From Dyella_B nitratireducens (GTDB taxonomy: Bacteria > Pseudomonadota > Gammaproteobacteria > Xanthomonadales > Rhodanobacteraceae), in contig NZ_CP064032.1 of NCBI RefSeq assembly GCF_049532905.1, forward strand, positions 3,286,001 to 3,350,000: a stretch of DNA of 64,000 bases, read 5' to 3'. The position numbers and the translations under genes were made by a program. Below the pieces are notes generated by a model. It was not told where the DNA came from. It saw only the letters and a program-made list of their open reading frames with translations, and did not search any database. The stretch's first letter is position 1. Each line of letters starts with the position of its first letter. Below, one piece after another: positions 62,381 through 64,000 of this stretch.

Positions 62381-63832
62381 TCAATGCATGGCGGTAGCCT
62401 GCTCAGCCTGTGCCGCTTGTGAAGTACGCAAAAGCAGTGCTGCAGCCAACGCACCCAGCATGGCAAAACAGGCGCCCACCAGGAACGCCAACTGATAACC
62501 CGAGGTCAACGCCAGCATGTTCGTGCCGTTCGCCGTTTCGGCAGCCTGCGTGCGCGCTGCCGCCAAGCTGGCCAGCACCGCCAGCCCTAGCGAGCCGCCC
62601 ATCATGAACGCAGTGTTCACGACACCTGACGCCAATCCGGACTCCGAAGGCCCCACATCGCTCATCGCGGCCAGCAACACCGGATTGAAAGCGACACCAG
62701 CGCCAATGCCAAGCAGCACCATGCCAGGCAAGATGTCGGTCAGAAAATGGCCATGTACCGAGGCATGCGAAAAGAGCAGCAAGCCACATGCCGCAAACAC
62801 AAGACCGGCCACCAATGGCCGGCGAATCCCAAAACGCATGACCAATTTGGCCGAAAGCCCCAACGAAAACACCGCCATGATCAAGTTGGCCGGCAAGAAG
62901 GCGAGGCCCACTTCCATCGGCCCATAGCCAAGTACCAATTGCATATACAACGCAGACAGGAAAAACCAGGCGAACATCGCTGCCGCCCACAGCACGCCGA
63001 CCAGATTGGCCACCATCAGATTGCGCAGGCGGAACAAGCGCAGTGGCATCAGTGGCGTATGCACGCGCGCTTCCAACCAGAAGAAGATCAGCAACAAAAC
63101 CAGCGCGATGGCCAATTGCCCTAATGTCCGCGCTGACAGCCAACCTATTTGATTGCCATTGACGATGGCATACACGGCCAGCATCAGCGCAGCAGTCACC
63201 GTCACCGCGCCCCACACATCAAGATGCCTGGATGCCGTGTTTCCCACCGCCGCCGGCAACAGGCGCAGCGAAGCCACCACCACGCTTACACCAATAGGCA
63301 GATTCACCAGAAACACCCAGTGCCAACTCAAGCTGCTGGTCAGCACACCGCCCAGCATGGCGCCAAGACTGCCGCCACCCGCGCAGACGAAACCGTACAC
63401 ACCCATCGCCTTGGCACGATCCTGCGGATCGGTGAACAAATCCATGATCAATGACAGCGCCACCGCCGTCACCACGGCGCCACCCAAGCCCTGTATGGCG
63501 CGCGCGATGACCAATGCCGCCTGCGTGGTGGAAAGGCCGCAAGCCAGCGAAGCCAGCGTGAAGGCGGCGACGCCGATCAGGAACACGCGGCGGTGTCCAT
63601 AAAGATCACCCAGTCGGCCACCCAGCAAAAGGAATCCGCCATAGGTAAGCAGATAGGCATTCACCACCCAGGCCAGCTCGGTATCGCCAAATGCCAGATC
63701 GACCTTGATGGAAGGCAGCGCCACATTAACGATCGTCGTGTCCAACACGATCATCAGTACGCCCAGGCAGAGCACGATGAGTGCCAGCCAGCGGCGGTCG
63801 GGATGTATGGCGATGTGGGGCGGGTGAGTCAT
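62381..63832 (-). CDS. DHA2-family MFS multidrug efflux transporter (EmrB/QacA type)
   Basis: 483 aa from ATG 63832 with AAGGA 7 nt upstream; the open frame reaches further back without support. Fourteen hydrophobic segments; TM1 motif LDTTIVNVALPSI (motif D1), GGRLGDLYGHRRVF (motif A) and GLGGAVVTAVALSLI are diagnostic. Drug:proton antiporter; no EmrA-type adaptor or adjacent regulator is in view, so substrate is open. Confidence 0.93.
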   Translation of the reverse strand: MTHPPHIAIHPDRRWLALIVLCLGVLMIVLDTTIVNVALPSIKVDLAFGDTELAWVVNAYLLTYGGFLLLGGRLGDLYGHRRVFLIGVAAFTLASLACGLSTTQAALVIARAIQGLGGAVVTAVALSLIMDLFTDPQDRAKAMGVYGFVCAGGGSLGAMLGGVLTSSLSWHWVFLVNLPIGVSVVVASLRLLPAAVGNTASRHLDVWGAVTVTAALMLAVYAIVNGNQIGWLSARTLGQLAIALVLLLIFFWLEARVHTPLMPLRLFRLRNLMVANLVGVLWAAAMFAWFFLSALYMQLVLGYGPMEVGLAFLPANLIMAVFSLGLSAKLVMRFGIRRPLVAGLVFAACGLLLFSHASVHGHFLTDILPGMVLLGIGAGVAFNPVLLAAMSDVGPSESGLASGVVNTAFMMGGSLGLAVLASLAAARTQAAETANGTNMLALTSGYQLAFLVGACFAMLGALAAALLLRTSQAAQAEQATAMH

Positions 63833-63881
63833 TAGTGCATCCTTGGATAAGGGTGATGCGGGCATCGTAAGAGTTTGCTCT

Positions 63882-64000
63882 TTAGTACGTCGAATAGGGA
63901 ATGTAGAAATCGACATGACATGCGTCCACGGGATCGGAGCCCGGAGAAATAGGCATCACGACGCGCACATACCCGTCGCAAGGCACTGCAACGGATGCTG
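63882..64000 (-). CDS. C-terminal fragment of a hypothetical protein (rest outside window)
   Basis: On the minus strand the frame is open from the window edge to TAA at 63882-63884 and reads like a folded C-terminus: VAVPCDGYVRVVMPISPGSD, then DACHVDFYIPYSTY. Two cysteines could pair. It ends 50 bp upstream of the efflux pump start on the same strand. Too short to assign; may be chance. Confidence 0.35.
   Translation of the reverse strand, partial: ASVAVPCDGYVRVVMPISPGSDPVDACHVDFYIPYSTY

Overview
The window looks like a chromosomal stretch from a Xanthomonadales (Lysobacterales) gammaproteobacterium, most likely family Rhodanobacteraceae (Dyella/Luteibacter-like). This is inferred from gene order (tonB-yqgE-ruvX-pyrB; pilT-pilU divergent from proC-yggT; aroK-aroB-hemE), high GC, dense coding, and short palindromic repeats headed by GTAG, a type known from Xanthomonadaceae and Pseudomonas. 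No tRNA, rRNA, CRISPR array or intact transposase gene was seen.

Layout. 1-4.6 kb: the 3' part of a tonB-type gene, then a foreign-looking minus-strand gene (901-2460) for a repeat-containing protein ending in an HEFTH metalloprotease motif, then yqgE-ruvX-pyrB. 4.7-11.3 kb: a large lipoprotein, pilU/pilT, proC-yggT and a secreted hypothetical. 11.4-20.6 kb: housekeeping and cofactor genes (B12-binding-like protein, yjbQ, pdxH, glycerate kinase, RcsB-like regulator, SDR, aroK-aroB, hemE) with a class I terpene synthase set between aroB and the WGR-hemE pair. 20.8-25.7 kb: sugar transporter, YoaA/DinG-type helicase, TyrA.

25.7-36.1 kb is an accessory block. First come two nested miniature transposon-like elements (25701-26240). 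Then a minus-strand chaperone-usher fimbrial operon runs from a pilin at 36141 down to 26272: pilin, chaperone, usher, adhesin-like A, a decayed pilin/usher fusion, adhesin-like B, two more pilins and two more chaperones. The two adhesin-like genes share a near-identical 3' module but have unrelated 5' modules. Together with the pseudogene this records a tandem duplication followed by internal deletion.

37-64 kb: PBP1b-like mrcB with a lipoprotein, a coupled SDR/TPR pair, relA, hrpA (with a palindromic repeat inserted in frame), dps, a GH17-GT2 glucan synthase fusion, tamA-tamB, an FkbM-like methyltransferase, an unrecognised two-anchor protein, a DHA2-type efflux pump, and the tail of one more gene at the right edge.

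Two features run across the window. Seven copies of a GTAG-headed inverted repeat (about 64-74 bp) all lie within 20 bp of a gene end, and five genes take their TAG stop codon from the repeat itself. One of these repeats (40217-40522) is split by a 222-bp terminal-inverted-repeat element with a 12-bp target duplication; a second copy of that element, near 25.7 kb, is itself interrupted by a 321-bp element with perfect 17-bp inverted ends and a 10-bp target duplication.
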